A stretch of DNA of 64,000 nt. It comes from an uncultured Clostridia bacterium (lineage in GTDB: Bacteria; Bacillota; Clostridia; Oscillospirales; Ruminococcaceae). The stretch spans positions 19,627 to 83,626 of the forward strand of contig CAMDZD010000009.1 in NCBI GenBank assembly GCA_945910815.1, read 5' to 3'. The position numbers were made by a program, and so were the translations under genes. This document shows positions 26,725 through 34,787 of this stretch, piece after piece; the stretch's first letter is position 1; each line of letters starts with the position of its first letter. The notes below the pieces were generated by a model. It worked only from the letters and a program-made list of their open reading frames with translations, did not search any database and was not told the origin of the DNA.

Positions 26725-27219
26725 TCAGAGTTCAAATCCATATATATGGTCATCCATAACATAGCCGTGACCTATTTCGGTAATTTCGCTTCTTATACGC
26801 TTCATACCCATTTTTTCATAAATCGGGACAGCATTGTTATGTATATTGACAGTAAGCCAAATCATAGTATTTCCGTTTTTTCTTGCAATATCCTTTATAA
26901 ATTCAAAAGCCTGCCTTGCGTATCCGTTTCCCCTGAAAGCCTTTTTGATATAGAGCTTTGAAAGAAAAAGTGTATTGTCAGGCTTTTCGCATATTGCAAA
27001 ATATCCGATTTTTTCTCCGTCAAGCACGAAGTTATAGTACTGATAGCCTTCTTCATCAATCTGAGCGGAAATAGCCTCCGGTGACTGGAATTTATCAACC
27101 ATATAATCAATCTGGTCTTGGGAAAGAATACAGATAAAATGCTGATTCCAGATTTCACGGGCAAGGTCAGAAGTTTCTCTGATTTCCTCCGGAGTGACTA
27201 CCTTTTTAAATTCCAACAT
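26725..27219 (-). CDS. GNAT-family N-acetyltransferase
   Basis: A 164-residue GNAT protein. The acetyl-CoA loop is visible in FRGNGYARQAFEFIKDIA, preceded by the beta-4 strand TLFLSKLYIKKA; the C-terminal half has NIHNNAVPIYEKMGMKR, typical of the family. The substrate is unknown. I start at 27219 because AAAGGA precedes that ATG, and because the longer frame would begin inside the -35 box of its own promoter. Confidence 0.9.
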   Translation of the reverse strand: MLEFKKVVTPEEIRETSDLAREIWNQHFICILSQDQIDYMVDKFQSPEAISAQIDEEGYQYYNFVLDGEKIGYFAICEKPDNTLFLSKLYIKKAFRGNGYARQAFEFIKDIARKNGNTMIWLTVNIHNNAVPIYEKMGMKRIRSEITEIGHGYVMDDHIYGFEL

Positions 27220-27271
27220 AAAAACACGTCCTTTCGTGAAAAAAAACAAAACGTTCAAAGCCGTTTTCACT

Positions 27272-27300
27272 ATTATACTATCTTTTTCGCCGTTAGTCAA
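27272..27300 (-). promoter_or_regulatory. SigA-type promoter for the GNAT/DUF6472 unit
   Basis: TTGACT (27295-27300) and TATAAT (27272-27277) on the minus strand, 17-base spacer. Confidence 0.85.
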
Positions 27301-27323
27301 CAGAAATTTTAATTTTTTTAAGG

Positions 27324-27351
27324 AAAAAAAGGGCAGTCAGAAAAACTGCCC
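27324..27351 (-). terminator. Intrinsic terminator after yfhO (GGGCAGT type)
   Basis: GGGCAGT (27331-27337) pairs with ACTGCCC (27345-27351); on the minus strand TTTTTTT follows. One of several hairpins with the same stem in this window. Confidence 0.9.
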
Positions 27352-27359
27352 TTAAAAGA

Positions 27360-30300
27360 TTAATCTTTATTTTTATTGTCATCGTCAGACTTTTCGGAAT
27401 TGTCTTTTTTATCTATTTCTTCAATATCGATATTTGCAACAGCACCCTTTGATTTTATAAGCTTGTTTGCCTTTGATTTAACCTTTTCCTGAGCTTTAAT
27501 CTGTTCTTCTTCAAGCTTTTTCTTTTTTTCAGTAAGCTGTGCATATATAGCTTTATCGCTCTTAAGATAAATCAAAACAATTATAGCTATACCAAGAATA
27601 AGTGTTATAATTCCGAGATTAAATCCAGGGGGAGTATATTTCATAGTAACGGTATGCGTACCCGGTTCAAGCTCAATTCCGATAAATGCCTTGAGAATTT
27701 CAACAGGTTCAACTTTTTTGCCGTCTACCTTTATATTCCAGCCGGGTTCAGTCGGGATTGTTGTAAGCATAATCTGACCTTCTTCAGCAGTAATAGTTCC
27801 CTCAATGTATCTGTCATTGTAATCGGTAATTTCCCACTGATTCTGTTTGAGAAGTGCAATATCCTCATCAAATAAATCCTTGTGGAACTGATAGAACTGG
27901 AAATCTTTAATTATAGTATATTCTTCCTTGTCGGGTTCGGTTGAATTAAGTCTGACAGTAAGACGAACTTCAATTTCGGTACCGGGTTCAAAAGAGCCTA
28001 CTCTTACTATTGAATAGTTATGATTTTCAAAGTATGCACCTGAACCAAGTGACTTATGATTTGTAAACTGACCGTCTGAACCTTTTTCAGATGAAATCCA
28101 TGTATTAACGGCTTTTTCGTTCTGTGTTTTAAGATACATATATATATCATCGCTTGTCTGTGCCGTAAAGTGTATATTGATTATAGGGTCAACAGCATCT
28201 GCATCTGCTGTATATAATGTCTGGTCTCCGTATGGTGAAACCTGAATCTGCTGTGTTGAGATTTCTGTATCAAGACGTGTATAATATTCCTTGTTGCCGT
28301 TTATAAGGATAGAACCATTCTGATTGAGGAAATCTGTATTTCCCGTTGATGTGCTGAGGAACATATTCTGACTGTTGAAAGGATTGTCATTTCCGAGGAA
28401 TGCGAGATTTGTTATAGACTTGTCAATCATATATCCGATTGAAAGAGCATCGGGATTTCTGTATACAGTAAGCTTTTCGTCCTCACCCTTGTTGTTTTTG
28501 TAGTCATAGCTGAAAACAGGTTCATAATCGGGATTAAGCAGACTTGAATTTTTGTTGTCATCTATAACATACTTTATTCCGAGCATTGAATCCGCAAGAG
28601 GTGTATTTCCGTCATAGCGTGTAACATAGCTTCTCATAGAATAGCCCATAGTTTCTATGAAGTTGATAATTTTTGTATTCATTACAGAGCTTGAATGTGA
28701 TATTCCTCTTAATCCATATGCAAGGTTATCGTTTACACATCTGAAGAATGTTTTTTCAGCTCTGTAAAGACCTGTATCATATTCTTCAAGGGCATCTGTA
28801 ACACCACGTCCCGCCTGAATTTCGTTATAATATGAAGTACGTGGAGAATATGCAACTTCCTCATCAATCTTTTTGAAAGAATCAAGAGCATTATAACAAG
28901 CTTCAGCTGATATAACAACAGTCATCACGCCTGATATTATATTAACTGTTTTGACTTTCTTTATATTCTTGCTTATGAAGAAAAGACCTACAAGGTATAT
29001 TCCTGCAAGAATCATTCCGAAAACGAATGTCATAGCTGTATCAACATAAACTATATTGCCCTTTTTGATATAGTTAAAGCTCGGCATTTTTGCATCAAAA
29101 TACATTACAAGTGCAAGTATGCCGATAAATACTCCGGCAATCTTTCCGGGAGTAAGCTTTAATCCCTCAAGCTTCGAGAATGTAGTTACTGCCATTGATA
29201 CAAGTACAAATGACATAAGGAATGAATATCGGTAAGGCAACCAGTTCGGAGTCTGTCCGCCGTGCCACATCATATCAGCAGGCTTGATATACATACTGAA
29301 GAAAAGCACTGCAACAAGGAATGTATAGCCAACTTTCTTATTCCATTTTATATCTTTGTTCATATAGAAAAGCGGAAGGAGAACAGTAGTAATCATACCG
29401 CAGTATATTTCAGGCTTACCATGCATATTTACAGAGTAATACTGATTCGGAAAAAGACATGGCAAAAGCTCAATCGGTGAAAACTGCGTTGAAAAGCTGT
29501 AATCAGGCTTGCCCGAAAATTCAAACTTACCGAGTGAAAGTGCATTGTATACCGGAAGTATCATAAATGCACTGCACATCAATACAACTATGGTACACAA
29601 GCCGAATATTACTGTCTTTTTCAAATAGTCCTGTGCTTTAAGCTTTGTATCTGTTCCGAAGAAAAGATAATAGAAATAGTAAAGTGCTGTAAATATTGCA
29701 ATCATAAAGCCGATATAGAAATTGGCTACAAACATTATTGCAAGAGGTATTATGTAGTTTATTTTTCTGCCGTCATCAATAAAATGCTCTATTCCGAGTA
29801 CAACAAGCGGTAAAAATACAATACCGTCAAGCCACATCGGGTCTATTGTCTGAATTACTGCATATGCCATCATAGCGTATGCTGTTGAGAACATCAGAGA
29901 CTGTAAAGGCTGAATATTCTTTGATTTGCGTATATAGATACTGAATGTAAGTCCCGCTGTTCCGAGCTTGCATAACTGCATTATCATGATACTTTCAAGA
30001 ATCATTGTTCTTGGAAGAAGTATCGGTATAAGCGTAAACGGGCTTGCAAGATAGTATCCTATAATACCCATAAATTCACCGGAGAGGTCTCTGCTCCAGT
30101 TGTAGAAAAAGCTTCCGTCCCCCCAGAAAGCGTCTCTTATTGCCTCAAAGTAATAAATATACTGACCGTTAAGGTCGAGTGCAAGAACAGAACCTTCCTT
30201 GCCAAACGGATAAATGTCGAAATTGGCATATGCAATCAATACCAGTACTACCGGCAGAAAAAATGATGCAAGATACATATAGTTTCTGTCAAACCATCTT

Positions 30301-30365
30301 TTCAGTCTGTTTCCGGAAGTTTCGGCAGGTATCGGCTGATTTATGCCCAAAGTTTTACTTGCCAT
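27360..30365 (-). CDS. yfhO: YfhO-family polytopic membrane glycosyltransferase-like protein
   Basis: A 1001-residue membrane protein: a dozen or more helices in the first ~480 residues, a large extracytoplasmic region (~500-870), then one last helix and a Lys/Glu-rich cytoplasmic tail. An early Asp-containing loop (ALDLNGQYIYYFE) and a YSVNMHGKPEIYCG segment fit YfhO. In Bacillus, YfhO has been implicated in glycosylating lipoteichoic acid with a lipid-linked sugar. I start at 30365, directly after AAGGAGG; the longer frame begins inside the promoter. It is not next to a GT2 partner; the nearest is at 10972. Confidence 0.85.
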   Translation of the reverse strand: MASKTLGINQPIPAETSGNRLKRWFDRNYMYLASFFLPVVLVLIAYANFDIYPFGKEGSVLALDLNGQYIYYFEAIRDAFWGDGSFFYNWSRDLSGEFMGIIGYYLASPFTLIPILLPRTMILESIMIMQLCKLGTAGLTFSIYIRKSKNIQPLQSLMFSTAYAMMAYAVIQTIDPMWLDGIVFLPLVVLGIEHFIDDGRKINYIIPLAIMFVANFYIGFMIAIFTALYYFYYLFFGTDTKLKAQDYLKKTVIFGLCTIVVLMCSAFMILPVYNALSLGKFEFSGKPDYSFSTQFSPIELLPCLFPNQYYSVNMHGKPEIYCGMITTVLLPLFYMNKDIKWNKKVGYTFLVAVLFFSMYIKPADMMWHGGQTPNWLPYRYSFLMSFVLVSMAVTTFSKLEGLKLTPGKIAGVFIGILALVMYFDAKMPSFNYIKKGNIVYVDTAMTFVFGMILAGIYLVGLFFISKNIKKVKTVNIISGVMTVVISAEACYNALDSFKKIDEEVAYSPRTSYYNEIQAGRGVTDALEEYDTGLYRAEKTFFRCVNDNLAYGLRGISHSSSVMNTKIINFIETMGYSMRSYVTRYDGNTPLADSMLGIKYVIDDNKNSSLLNPDYEPVFSYDYKNNKGEDEKLTVYRNPDALSIGYMIDKSITNLAFLGNDNPFNSQNMFLSTSTGNTDFLNQNGSILINGNKEYYTRLDTEISTQQIQVSPYGDQTLYTADADAVDPIINIHFTAQTSDDIYMYLKTQNEKAVNTWISSEKGSDGQFTNHKSLGSGAYFENHNYSIVRVGSFEPGTEIEVRLTVRLNSTEPDKEEYTIIKDFQFYQFHKDLFDEDIALLKQNQWEITDYNDRYIEGTITAEEGQIMLTTIPTEPGWNIKVDGKKVEPVEILKAFIGIELEPGTHTVTMKYTPPGFNLGIITLILGIAIIVLIYLKSDKAIYAQLTEKKKKLEEEQIKAQEKVKSKANKLIKSKGAVANIDIEEIDKKDNSEKSDDDNKNKD

Positions 30366-30411
30366 TGGTTTCCTCCTTATTATTTTTTGCAAAAAAGCAT
30401 AATATGAAATA

Positions 30412-30440
30412 ATTATACTACATATTATCAGTTTTTGCAA
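30412..30440 (-). promoter_or_regulatory. SigA-type promoter for yfhO
   Basis: TTGCAA (30435-30440) and TATAAT (30412-30417) on the minus strand, 17-base spacer. Confidence 0.75.
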
Positions 30441-30542
30441 TAGTTATATAATATTTTTTTAAATTCATCCTCTCTATATTATTTACGATAAGAATTTTTA
30501 TTTTGCTTCATAATTTTTCTCAGTTTTTTTGAATTTAAACTA

Positions 30543-30571
30543 TTGACTTTTTCATTAGTTGCTGATATAAT
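30543..30571 (+). promoter_or_regulatory. Promoter of tRNA-Thr
   Basis: TTGACT (30543-30548), 17-base spacer, TATAAT (30566-30571), ending 10 bases before the tRNA. Confidence 0.9.
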
Positions 30572-30581
30572 ATTATTATAT

Positions 30582-30657
30582 GCTTGTGTAGCACAGCCGG
30601 TAGTGCAGTTCATTCGTAATGAACAGGTCGCAGGTTCGAACCCTGTCACAAGCTCCA
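30582..30657 (+). tRNA. tRNA-Thr (anticodon CGU)
   Basis: A 76-nt cloverleaf with encoded CCA. Acceptor GCTTGTG/CACAAGC, D-stem GCAC/GTGC, anticodon stem GTTCA/TGAAC around loop TTCGTAA (anticodon CGT, reading ACG), and T-loop TTCGAAC all pair. It is a single tRNA gene with its own promoter and terminator. Confidence 0.97.
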
Positions 30658-30668
30658 CGCGAAAAAAG

Positions 30669-30698
30669 GGGAGCAATATTCTTGCTCCCTAAGCTTTT
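30669..30698 (+). terminator. Intrinsic terminator of tRNA-Thr
   Basis: GGGAGCAA (30669-30676) pairs with TTGCTCCC (30682-30689), 5-base loop, followed by a short T-rich run. Confidence 0.8.
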
Positions 30699-30708
30699 TA
30701 AAGAAGTC

Positions 30709-30728
30709 GGGCAGTCAAATGACTGCCC
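30709..30728. terminator. Second hairpin downstream of tRNA-Thr (GGGCAGTCA type)
   Basis: GGGCAGTCA (30709-30717) pairs with TGACTGCCC (30720-30728). It shares its stem with hairpins at 27331, 31452 and 51217. No strong U-run on either side, so it is a back-up or decayed terminator. Confidence 0.55.
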
Positions 30729-30793
30729 CGCAAAAAAATTGCGGTTTAAAATTATAATATTTCTTTCTTGCCAGCATAAAAATTTTTAAAAAA

Positions 30794-30826
30794 TCCCCTG
30801 ATTTTAAAAAAATCAGGGGATTTTTT
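30794..30826. terminator. Bidirectional terminator before the small membrane protein gene
   Basis: TCCCCTGATT (30794-30803) pairs with AATCAGGGGA (30811-30820), with TTTTTT on the plus side and a matching T-rich run on minus. Confidence 0.85.
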
Positions 30827-30829
30827 GCA

Positions 30830-31087
30830 TTAATCGTTTTTCAGTTCCAGTTTTACCATTACTTCATCTTCAACTTTAGCAGGCATAAAAGCATAAATGA
30901 GATTGCCAATTCCGAAAGTCCACCATATTGTTAAAATGGCAACTTTTAAGTGGTCTTTTTTCTTTGTTTTTACAAGAAGTGCATTGGTTTCGCCACGTGT
31001 TTGAACTTTATAGCCTGTTGTGATAAAATCGTCAATAATTTGCTCAAATTCTTTTTGAGTAGAACATCTTCTGATTCGGCTTGCCAT
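30830..31087 (-). CDS. Small membrane protein, divergent partner of an HTH regulator
   Basis: An 85-residue protein of unknown family. A soluble N-terminal half (TQKEFEQIIDDFITTGYKV and a LLVKTKKKD strand) is followed by one hydrophobic segment, KVAILTIWWTFGIGNLIYAF, and an acidic tail. The gene has its own strong promoter and an operator over the start site, divergent from an XRE-type regulator. It could be a toxin-like or stress-responsive membrane protein, or a phage remnant; nothing in the sequence decides. Confidence 0.75.
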   Translation of the reverse strand: MASRIRRCSTQKEFEQIIDDFITTGYKVQTRGETNALLVKTKKKDHLKVAILTIWWTFGIGNLIYAFMPAKVEDEVMVKLELKND

Positions 31088-31112
31088 AAAAAAATCCTCC
31101 TTATTTTATTTT

Positions 31113-31189
31113 TGCACCTATATAAGTGCAATATTATTATAAAACAAATCTATAATAAAGTCAATACAAATTGCACCTATAAAAGTGCA
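31113..31189. promoter_or_regulatory. Divergent promoter region with twin operators
   Basis: Two near-identical palindromes, TGCACCTATATAAGTGCA (31113-31130) and TGCACCTATAAAAGTGCA (31172-31189), lie 59 bp apart between the divergent genes. The minus promoter is TTGACT (31159-31164), 17 bases, TATAAT (31136-31141). A plus -10 TATAAT lies at 31151-31156. Each operator falls just downstream of one -10, as expected for autorepression by the adjacent HTH protein. Confidence 0.85.
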
Positions 31190-31216
31190 GAATTTTGATG
31201 AGAGGATTTGTGCATA

Positions 31217-31444
31217 ATGAACAAAGCAATTGAAAGCAAGGTAGGCGATAATATAAGAGTTATAAGAGAAAAAAGAAAAATGACACAGGAACAGCTTGCT
31301 ACAAAAATTCAGTTAAGAGGCTGTGACATTACAAGAAGTGCTATTGCCAAAATTGAAGTCGGACAAAGACATCTTTATCCTGACGAAATTATTTTACTTA
31401 AGGATATACTTAAAGTAAGTTATGATGATATTTTTAATATATAA
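31217..31444 (+). CDS. XRE-family HTH regulator
   Basis: A 75-residue single-domain regulator: KMTQEQLATKIQLRGCDITRSAIAKIEVGQRHLYPDEI holds the HTH, and the protein ends right after it in DDIFNI. I chose the ATG at 31217, with AGAGG upstream, over the TTG at 31208 that lies too close to it. It most likely binds the twin TGCAC-N8-GTGCA operators and represses both itself and the membrane protein gene. Confidence 0.9.
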   Translation: MNKAIESKVGDNIRVIREKRKMTQEQLATKIQLRGCDITRSAIAKIEVGQRHLYPDEIILLKDILKVSYDDIFNI

Positions 31445-31451
31445 ACAAAAC

Positions 31452-31489
31452 GGGCAGTCAAATTGAAATGACTGCCCTAAATTTTTATT
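31452..31489. terminator. Bidirectional terminator between HTH gene and ilvE (GGGCAGTCA type)
   Basis: GGGCAGTCA (31452-31460) pairs with TGACTGCCC (31469-31477), T-rich on both sides. Confidence 0.9.
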
Positions 31490-31492
31490 TAA

Positions 31493-32560
31493 TTACTTAA
31501 CTTCAACAGTCCAGCCGAACTTATCTTCAATTCTGCCCCACTGGATACCGGTCATAGTGTCATAAAGTTTCTGGGAAATCTTTCCGATTTTGTTATCGTT
31601 TATTTCCATAACCTTGTCATTCCATTTAAGATGTCCTACCGGTGATATAACGGCAGCTGTACCGGTACCGAATACTTCATCAAGCTTGCCGTTGTCGTAA
31701 GCGTCAGCAACTTCCTGAATTGTTATACGGCGTTCTGTAACTTTAAGACCCCAGCTCTTGCAGAGTTCAATAGAAGATTTTCTTGTAATACCCGGAAGAA
31801 TTGAACCCTGAAGCATAGGAGTGATAACTTCACCGTCGATAACGAAGAATATATTCATAGCACCAACTTCTTCAATATACTTCTGTTCAACGCCGTCAAG
31901 CCAGAGAACCTGTGAATAATTCTGCTTGTGAGCCTCGTCCTGACCTATGAGAGATGCAGCATAGTTACCACCAGTTTTAGCAAATCCCATACCGCCTCTT
32001 ACAGCACGTACATATTTGCTTTCAACATAGATGTTTACAGGGTCAAGACCGCTCGCATAGTAAGCACCGGAAGGAGAGAGGATAATTACAAACAGATAAT
32101 GTGAACCGGGCTTTACGCCAAGGAACGGGTCAACGGCAAATATATAAGGTCTTATGTAGAGAGATGAGCCTTCAGTATGCGGAACCCAGTCCTTTTCGAT
32201 TTTAAGAAGTTCCATAAGGCACTGCATAGCAAGTTCCTCATCAAGATGAGGGATAACAAGACGCTGATTTGAAACATTAAGTCTCTTGAAATTTTCATCG
32301 GGGCGGAAAAGCTGAATTTTATTGTCAGCAGTTCTGTAAGCCTTCAAGCCTTCAAAAACAGTCTGACCGTAGTGCAGGCACATAGCAGCAGGAGAAAGCT
32401 CTATATTTCCGTAAGGCTTGATTTCAGGGTCATGCCAGCCCTTGCCTTCATCATAAGGCATAACAAGCATATAATCAGTAAAGATATGACCGAAACCGAG
32501 CTTGCTTTCATCGGTTGGCTTAGCTTTAAGCTGTGGAGCTTTTGTAAATTTGATTTCCAT
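31493..32560 (-). CDS. ilvE: Branched-chain amino acid aminotransferase
   Basis: A 355-residue class IV PLP enzyme. The PLP lysine lies in [13 protein letters not shown], and [19 protein letters not shown] is the class signature. It interconverts Leu, Ile and Val with their 2-oxo acids in the cytoplasm; length and motifs fit the eukaryote-like BCAT branch. No ilv/leu genes and no T-box leader are nearby. A 38-residue membrane protein gene lies 27 bp upstream on the same strand. Confidence 0.96.
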   Translation of the reverse strand: MEIKFTKAPQLKAKPTDESKLGFGHIFTDYMLVMPYDEGKGWHDPEIKPYGNIELSPAAMCLHYGQTVFEGLKAYRTADNKIQLFRPDENFKRLNVSNQRLVIPHLDEELAMQCLMELLKIEKDWVPHTEGSSLYIRPYIFAVDPFLGVKPGSHYLFVIILSPSGAYYASGLDPVNIYVESKYVRAVRGGMGFAKTGGNYAASLIGQDEAHKQNYSQVLWLDGVEQKYIEEVGAMNIFFVIDGEVITPMLQGSILPGITRKSSIELCKSWGLKVTERRITIQEVADAYDNGKLDEVFGTGTAAVISPVGHLKWNDKVMEINDNKIGKISQKLYDTMTGIQWGRIEDKFGWTVEVK

Positions 32561-32587
32561 TATTATCGACCTCTTTGATAAAAAATA

Positions 32588-32704
32588 TTATTCGCTGACA
32601 GTAATATATTTTTTACTGCAGAATTTGCTGTATACCATAAGTATGCAGAAAACGGCAGTTATTCCAGTAATTACTGCAAGTGTTGCTTTAAGAAATTTTT
32701 TCAT
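32588..32704 (-). CDS. Single-pass small membrane protein
   Basis: A 38-residue frame starting MKKFLKATLAVITG with one hydrophobic helix (residues 7-25) and a basic tail. A perfect AGGAGGT lies five bases before the ATG, which is the main reason to accept so short a gene. It is probably co-transcribed with ilvE. Function unknown. Confidence 0.65.
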   Translation of the reverse strand: MKKFLKATLAVITGITAVFCILMVYSKFCSKKYITVSE

Positions 32705-32843
32705 AAATGACCTCCTGAAATAGAATGTCAAGGATATTATAACACTTTTAGCGGAAATTTTCCATAATATCCGGAAATTTTTTGATTTTTAAATAGAAAA
32801 ATGCAGTTAATAAGAACTGATATAATTATACAGTTTTCACAAA

Positions 32844-33662
32844 TCAGATATAATAAACAGGAATTTCGGGCGGATTAAAAATCCTCAGCTTGCCGAGACC
32901 TCCCGAAACAAGAAGTTTCATGCCGTTTATTTCAAAAATACCCTTTGAATACTGCGGAAAGAATTTTCTTTCGGGGGAAAGCAGAGGAATACCGAAAAAT
33001 CTTATTATACCGCCATGAATGTGACCGCAAAGCGTATAATCGGGATTTAATGAGGAATACGTTTCGGCAAAAAAAGGACTGTGAGCTGTAAGAATATTTA
33101 TACACTGATTATCAAAATTCCCCAAATCATTAAAAATCTCATCGGCAGAATATCCGTCAAGATTTTTATAGGAATCATTCTTCTTGTATACAGAATATTT
33201 CAGTGATGCACCTGTTATATTGATTTTCCTGTTGTTTATTATAATGCTTTCGGATTTATTGTCAAGAATGTGAACGCCTTTATTTTTCAGAATGGATATA
33301 AATTTCTGATATTTATCGGGATAAAGCCTTTGCATATCGAGTTCATGATTTCCGAGTGAAAAATATACCGGAGCAATATTTACAAGCTTCTGAATAAATT
33401 TTTCCGTGCCGTCAAGCGATTTGCAGTCCCTTGTAATCAAATCACCGCTGAATATAATTATATCAGGATTAAGCGAGGATATTTTTTTAATAAGTCTGCT
33501 GTTATTTTTGCCGAAAGAACGCCTGTGCAAATCGGAAAGATGTACTATTTTTATTTTGTCCTTACCCGTATTAAAAAATTCAGTTCGTGTGACAAGAATC
33601 AATTTATTTTCTATCAGAACATATATAATAAAAGCTGTTATAATAAATACTGCAGTTTTCAA
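32844..33662 (-). CDS. Membrane-anchored metallophosphoesterase (YkuE-like)
   Basis: A 272-residue calcineurin-like phosphoesterase with an N-terminal membrane segment. The two-metal motifs are in order: HLSDLHRRSFG, FSGDLITRD, LGNHELDM and CGHIHGG. Relatives include YkuE and LpxH-like enzymes acting on phospholipid or cell-envelope phosphoesters; the substrate here is not known. The start is probably the TTG at 33662 after GGAGG; an earlier in-frame TTG at 33686 abuts a terminator stem. Confidence 0.9.
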   Translation of the reverse strand: MKTAVFIITAFIIYVLIENKLILVTRTEFFNTGKDKIKIVHLSDLHRRSFGKNNSRLIKKISSLNPDIIIFSGDLITRDCKSLDGTEKFIQKLVNIAPVYFSLGNHELDMQRLYPDKYQKFISILKNKGVHILDNKSESIIINNRKINITGASLKYSVYKKNDSYKNLDGYSADEIFNDLGNFDNQCINILTAHSPFFAETYSSLNPDYTLCGHIHGGIIRFFGIPLLSPERKFFPQYSKGIFEINGMKLLVSGGLGKLRIFNPPEIPVYYI

Positions 33663-33686
33663 AGCACCCTCCGATTTAAAAAACAA

Positions 33687-33714
33687 GGGACTGTAATTTT
33701 TAATTTACAGTCCC
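33687..33714. terminator. Bidirectional terminator between pspA unit and metallophosphoesterase
   Basis: GGGACTGTAA (33687-33696) pairs with TTACAGTCCC (33705-33714), with T-runs on both sides. Confidence 0.85.
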
Positions 33715-33729
33715 TTTATTGATTTTGTG

Positions 33730-33879
33730 TCAGCAAAGACCTGTATCGTCATAGTCCTTCCATTTTTCATAGTAAGCCCTGTTGCTTACGCCTCTCCATA
33801 TGATATATACAACTGAACCTATTGCAAGGAAAACTGCAAGGAGAAGCGGAATAAGACCATAATTTTTCTTTTTATCCAT
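33730..33879 (-). CDS. Small membrane protein downstream of pspA
   Basis: A 49-residue protein, MDKKKNYGLIPLLLAVFL at the start, one helix (~8-27), then a Tyr/Trp-rich tail ending DDTGLC. GGAAG precedes the ATG by 9 bases. It begins 19 bp after pspA on the same strand. A PspB/PspC-like membrane partner for PspA is a tempting reading, but there is no sequence match to those families. Confidence 0.75.
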   Translation of the reverse strand: MDKKKNYGLIPLLLAVFLAIGSVVYIIWRGVSNRAYYEKWKDYDDTGLC

Positions 33880-33898
33880 AAAAAATCACTTCCAGTTG

Positions 33899-34576
33899 TC
33901 AGTTATTTTTTCCCATTTCAGCCATAAGTCTCTGAAGTTCAGCATCTACCTTTGAATCTGTCTGGAGCTTTTCAAATTCATCTGAATCATCATTGCCCGA
34001 ATCAGTGCCGGCTATATCGGCAAAGGCATCAGCCTCTGCCTCCTTGCGGATAATCTTATCTTCCATTCTGTCAAATTTTTCAGAAGATGAAGAAGAATCC
34101 ATACCGCCAAGGGACTGTGCGAGATTTTTCTTTGTATCAGCCATCTGTGAACGTGCAATCAGCATAGCCTGACGGCTTTTAGCCTCATCAAGCTTAGCCT
34201 TGACAGCCTCAACCTGATTTTCAATAGCTTCAGTCTGTGTTGAAATTGTATCATACATTTCCTTATAGTTTGCAACATCTTCATCAGCCTTGACTTTTTT
34301 AGCAAGAGCTTTTTTAGCAAGTTCAGTATCACCAGCCTGAAGTGCTGATTTAGCTTTTGATTCCCATTCAGCGGAAACTTTCATAGCATCTTCATACTGT
34401 CTTTTTGCAAGTCTTTCGCTTGTTTTAGCCTTTCCGAGAGCCTCAGTAGACTTTTTTAGTTCCTTCTGCATATCGATTATAATCTGCTTGACCATTTTTT
34501 CGGGGTCTTCAGCACGGTCGATAAGGTCATTTACATTTGATTTAATAATGTCACTGATTCTGTTAAAAATGCCCAT
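33899..34576 (-). CDS. pspA: PspA/IM30-family membrane-stress protein
   Basis: A 225-residue, almost wholly coiled-coil protein. MGIFNRISDIIKSNVNDLID followed by EDPEKMVKQIIIDMQ is the family's N-terminal amphipathic helix and first coil. PspA/Vipp1 proteins polymerise on damaged inner membranes (ESCRT-III relatives). The C-terminal ~60 residues are acidic and Ser-rich. It heads a two-gene unit with a small membrane protein and has a consensus promoter. Confidence 0.94.
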   Translation of the reverse strand: MGIFNRISDIIKSNVNDLIDRAEDPEKMVKQIIIDMQKELKKSTEALGKAKTSERLAKRQYEDAMKVSAEWESKAKSALQAGDTELAKKALAKKVKADEDVANYKEMYDTISTQTEAIENQVEAVKAKLDEAKSRQAMLIARSQMADTKKNLAQSLGGMDSSSSSEKFDRMEDKIIRKEAEADAFADIAGTDSGNDDSDEFEKLQTDSKVDAELQRLMAEMGKNN

Positions 34577-34647
34577 AATTGAAATTCTCCTTTTATTTTG
34601 ATTAATTGTAATGCCTTTAATATTCTATGCCGTGAGTTTATGAATAT

Positions 34648-34676
34648 ATTATACATGAAATTAACAGAAATGTCAA
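34648..34676 (-). promoter_or_regulatory. SigA-type promoter for pspA
   Basis: TTGACA (34671-34676) and TATAAT (34648-34653) on the minus strand, 17-base spacer. Confidence 0.85.
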
Positions 34677-34740
34677 GCAAAATTCAAATAATTTTTCTAA
34701 CAAAAAGAGTTCCGCTGAACGCATAGTGAAATCATGGGAA

Positions 34741-34777
34741 CAGTAAAAAAGACCGGTTAATTAAAAAACCGGTCTTT
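34741..34777 (-). terminator. Intrinsic terminator after secF
   Basis: AAAGACCGGTT (34748-34758) pairs with AACCGGTCTTT (34767-34777); a T-run continues on the minus strand. Confidence 0.9.
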
Positions 34778-34787
34778 ATAATGCAGA

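Noticed and set aside
30479..30676. 65-codon minus-strand frame with VTGFEPATCSLRMN
   Set aside because: It is antisense to tRNA-Thr; this peptide is a well-known spurious translation of that tRNA gene.
32561..32587. T-box or other leader riboswitch before ilvE
   Set aside because: Only 27 bp separate ilvE from the preceding small gene; no T-box sequence or specifier stem is visible.
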